From NCBI GenBank assembly GCA_025356505.1, contig JANXSV010000347.1:1-14988 (forward strand): a stretch of 14,988 bases of DNA, in the 5' to 3' direction. Shown one piece after another: positions 14,886 to 14,988 of the stretch. Origin of the DNA: Methylovirgula sp. GTDB taxonomy: Bacteria; Pseudomonadota; Alphaproteobacteria; Rhizobiales; Beijerinckiaceae. The position numbers and the translations under genes were made by a program. Under the pieces are notes generated by a model that had not been told where the DNA came from, made no database searches, and saw nothing but the letters and a program-made list of their open reading frames with translations. Within the stretch, counting starts at the first letter, position 1. Each line of letters begins with the position of its first letter.

Positions 14886-14988
14886 ATGCCTGTCTACACC
14901 AGCCTGATAACACTTCTCATTGCGCTCTATTATTTTTGGGTCGCAATTCTGGTCGGCCGCACCCACACGCAAGCCGGGATCGCCGCGC
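14886..14988 (+). CDS. MAPEG-family membrane protein, N-terminal fragment
   Basis: The first 34 codons of a gene cut by the window edge. It begins MPVYTSLITLLIALYYFW, a single hydrophobic helix, then VGRTHTQAGIAA, which resembles the start of bacterial MAPEG proteins (membrane-associated, eicosanoid and glutathione metabolism), small four-helix proteins that often end helix 1 with a charged R-x-R loop. GGA at 14876-14878 within AAGGAAG lies 7 bp before the ATG. The fragment is too short to prove the family; an unrelated small membrane protein is possible. If MAPEG, it may be a glutathione-linked detoxification protein, but substrate is unknown. Confidence 0.6.
   Translation, partial: MPVYTSLITLLIALYYFWVAILVGRTHTQAGIAA

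Noticed and set aside
1-14988. Mobile element, CRISPR array, tRNA or toxin-antitoxin pair
   Set aside because: No transposase, integrase, regularly spaced repeats, cloverleaf sequence or small paired genes were recognised on either strand.

Overview
The window looks like chromosomal DNA of an alphaproteobacterium, most likely Hyphomicrobiales (rhizobia/Brucella relatives). The evidence is the gene set and order: EF-P divergent from its EpmA/EpmB modification genes, a RutR-controlled pyrimidine/hydantoin operon with its own ABC importer, and an L-idonate/gluconate dehydrogenase pair. Coding density is high and base composition looks balanced by eye. I assign no genus. I see no insertion sequence, phage gene, CRISPR array, tRNA or rRNA.

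Left part (1-3360): the 3' end of the window's first gene, a CDF metal exporter on the minus strand, is cut off by the window edge. It is divergent from glyoxalase I (gloA), and a perfect 17-bp palindrome lies between them. Next come idnD (minus) and idnO (plus), divergent around a 20-bp near-palindrome that resembles a LacI/GntR-type operator. A gene-poor stretch of about 364 bp follows, with a candidate terminator for idnO.

Centre (3361-7600): efp (minus) is divergent from epmA-epmB (plus), so this block holds the translation factor and the two enzymes that make and attach beta-lysine to its Lys34. The 3' end of epmB overlaps the 3' end of a convergent xylulokinase gene (xylB). A strong hairpin terminator separates xylB from the next operon.

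Right part (7601-14988): a tightly packed six-gene minus-strand operon runs hyuC (N-carbamoyl amino acid / beta-ureidopropionate hydrolase), hydA (dihydropyrimidinase), ABC ATPase, permease, permease, periplasmic binding protein. Most junctions overlap or nearly touch, as in translational coupling. Divergent from it is a RutR-type TetR regulator. The space between them holds TTGACCATTTGGTCAA, an exact match to the published E. coli RutR consensus. The inferred circuit is that RutR senses pyrimidine and controls both import and ring-opening/decarbamoylation. The dihydropyrimidine dehydrogenase (PreT/PreA) expected for step one is not in the window. The window ends in the first 34 codons of a MAPEG-like membrane protein gene, whose upstream region carries several short direct repeats.

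The window is mainly ordinary metabolic DNA. Its best second-look items are the regulatory palindromes in the divergent promoters, the incomplete pyrimidine pathway with a dedicated importer, and the repeat-rich leader of the MAPEG gene.
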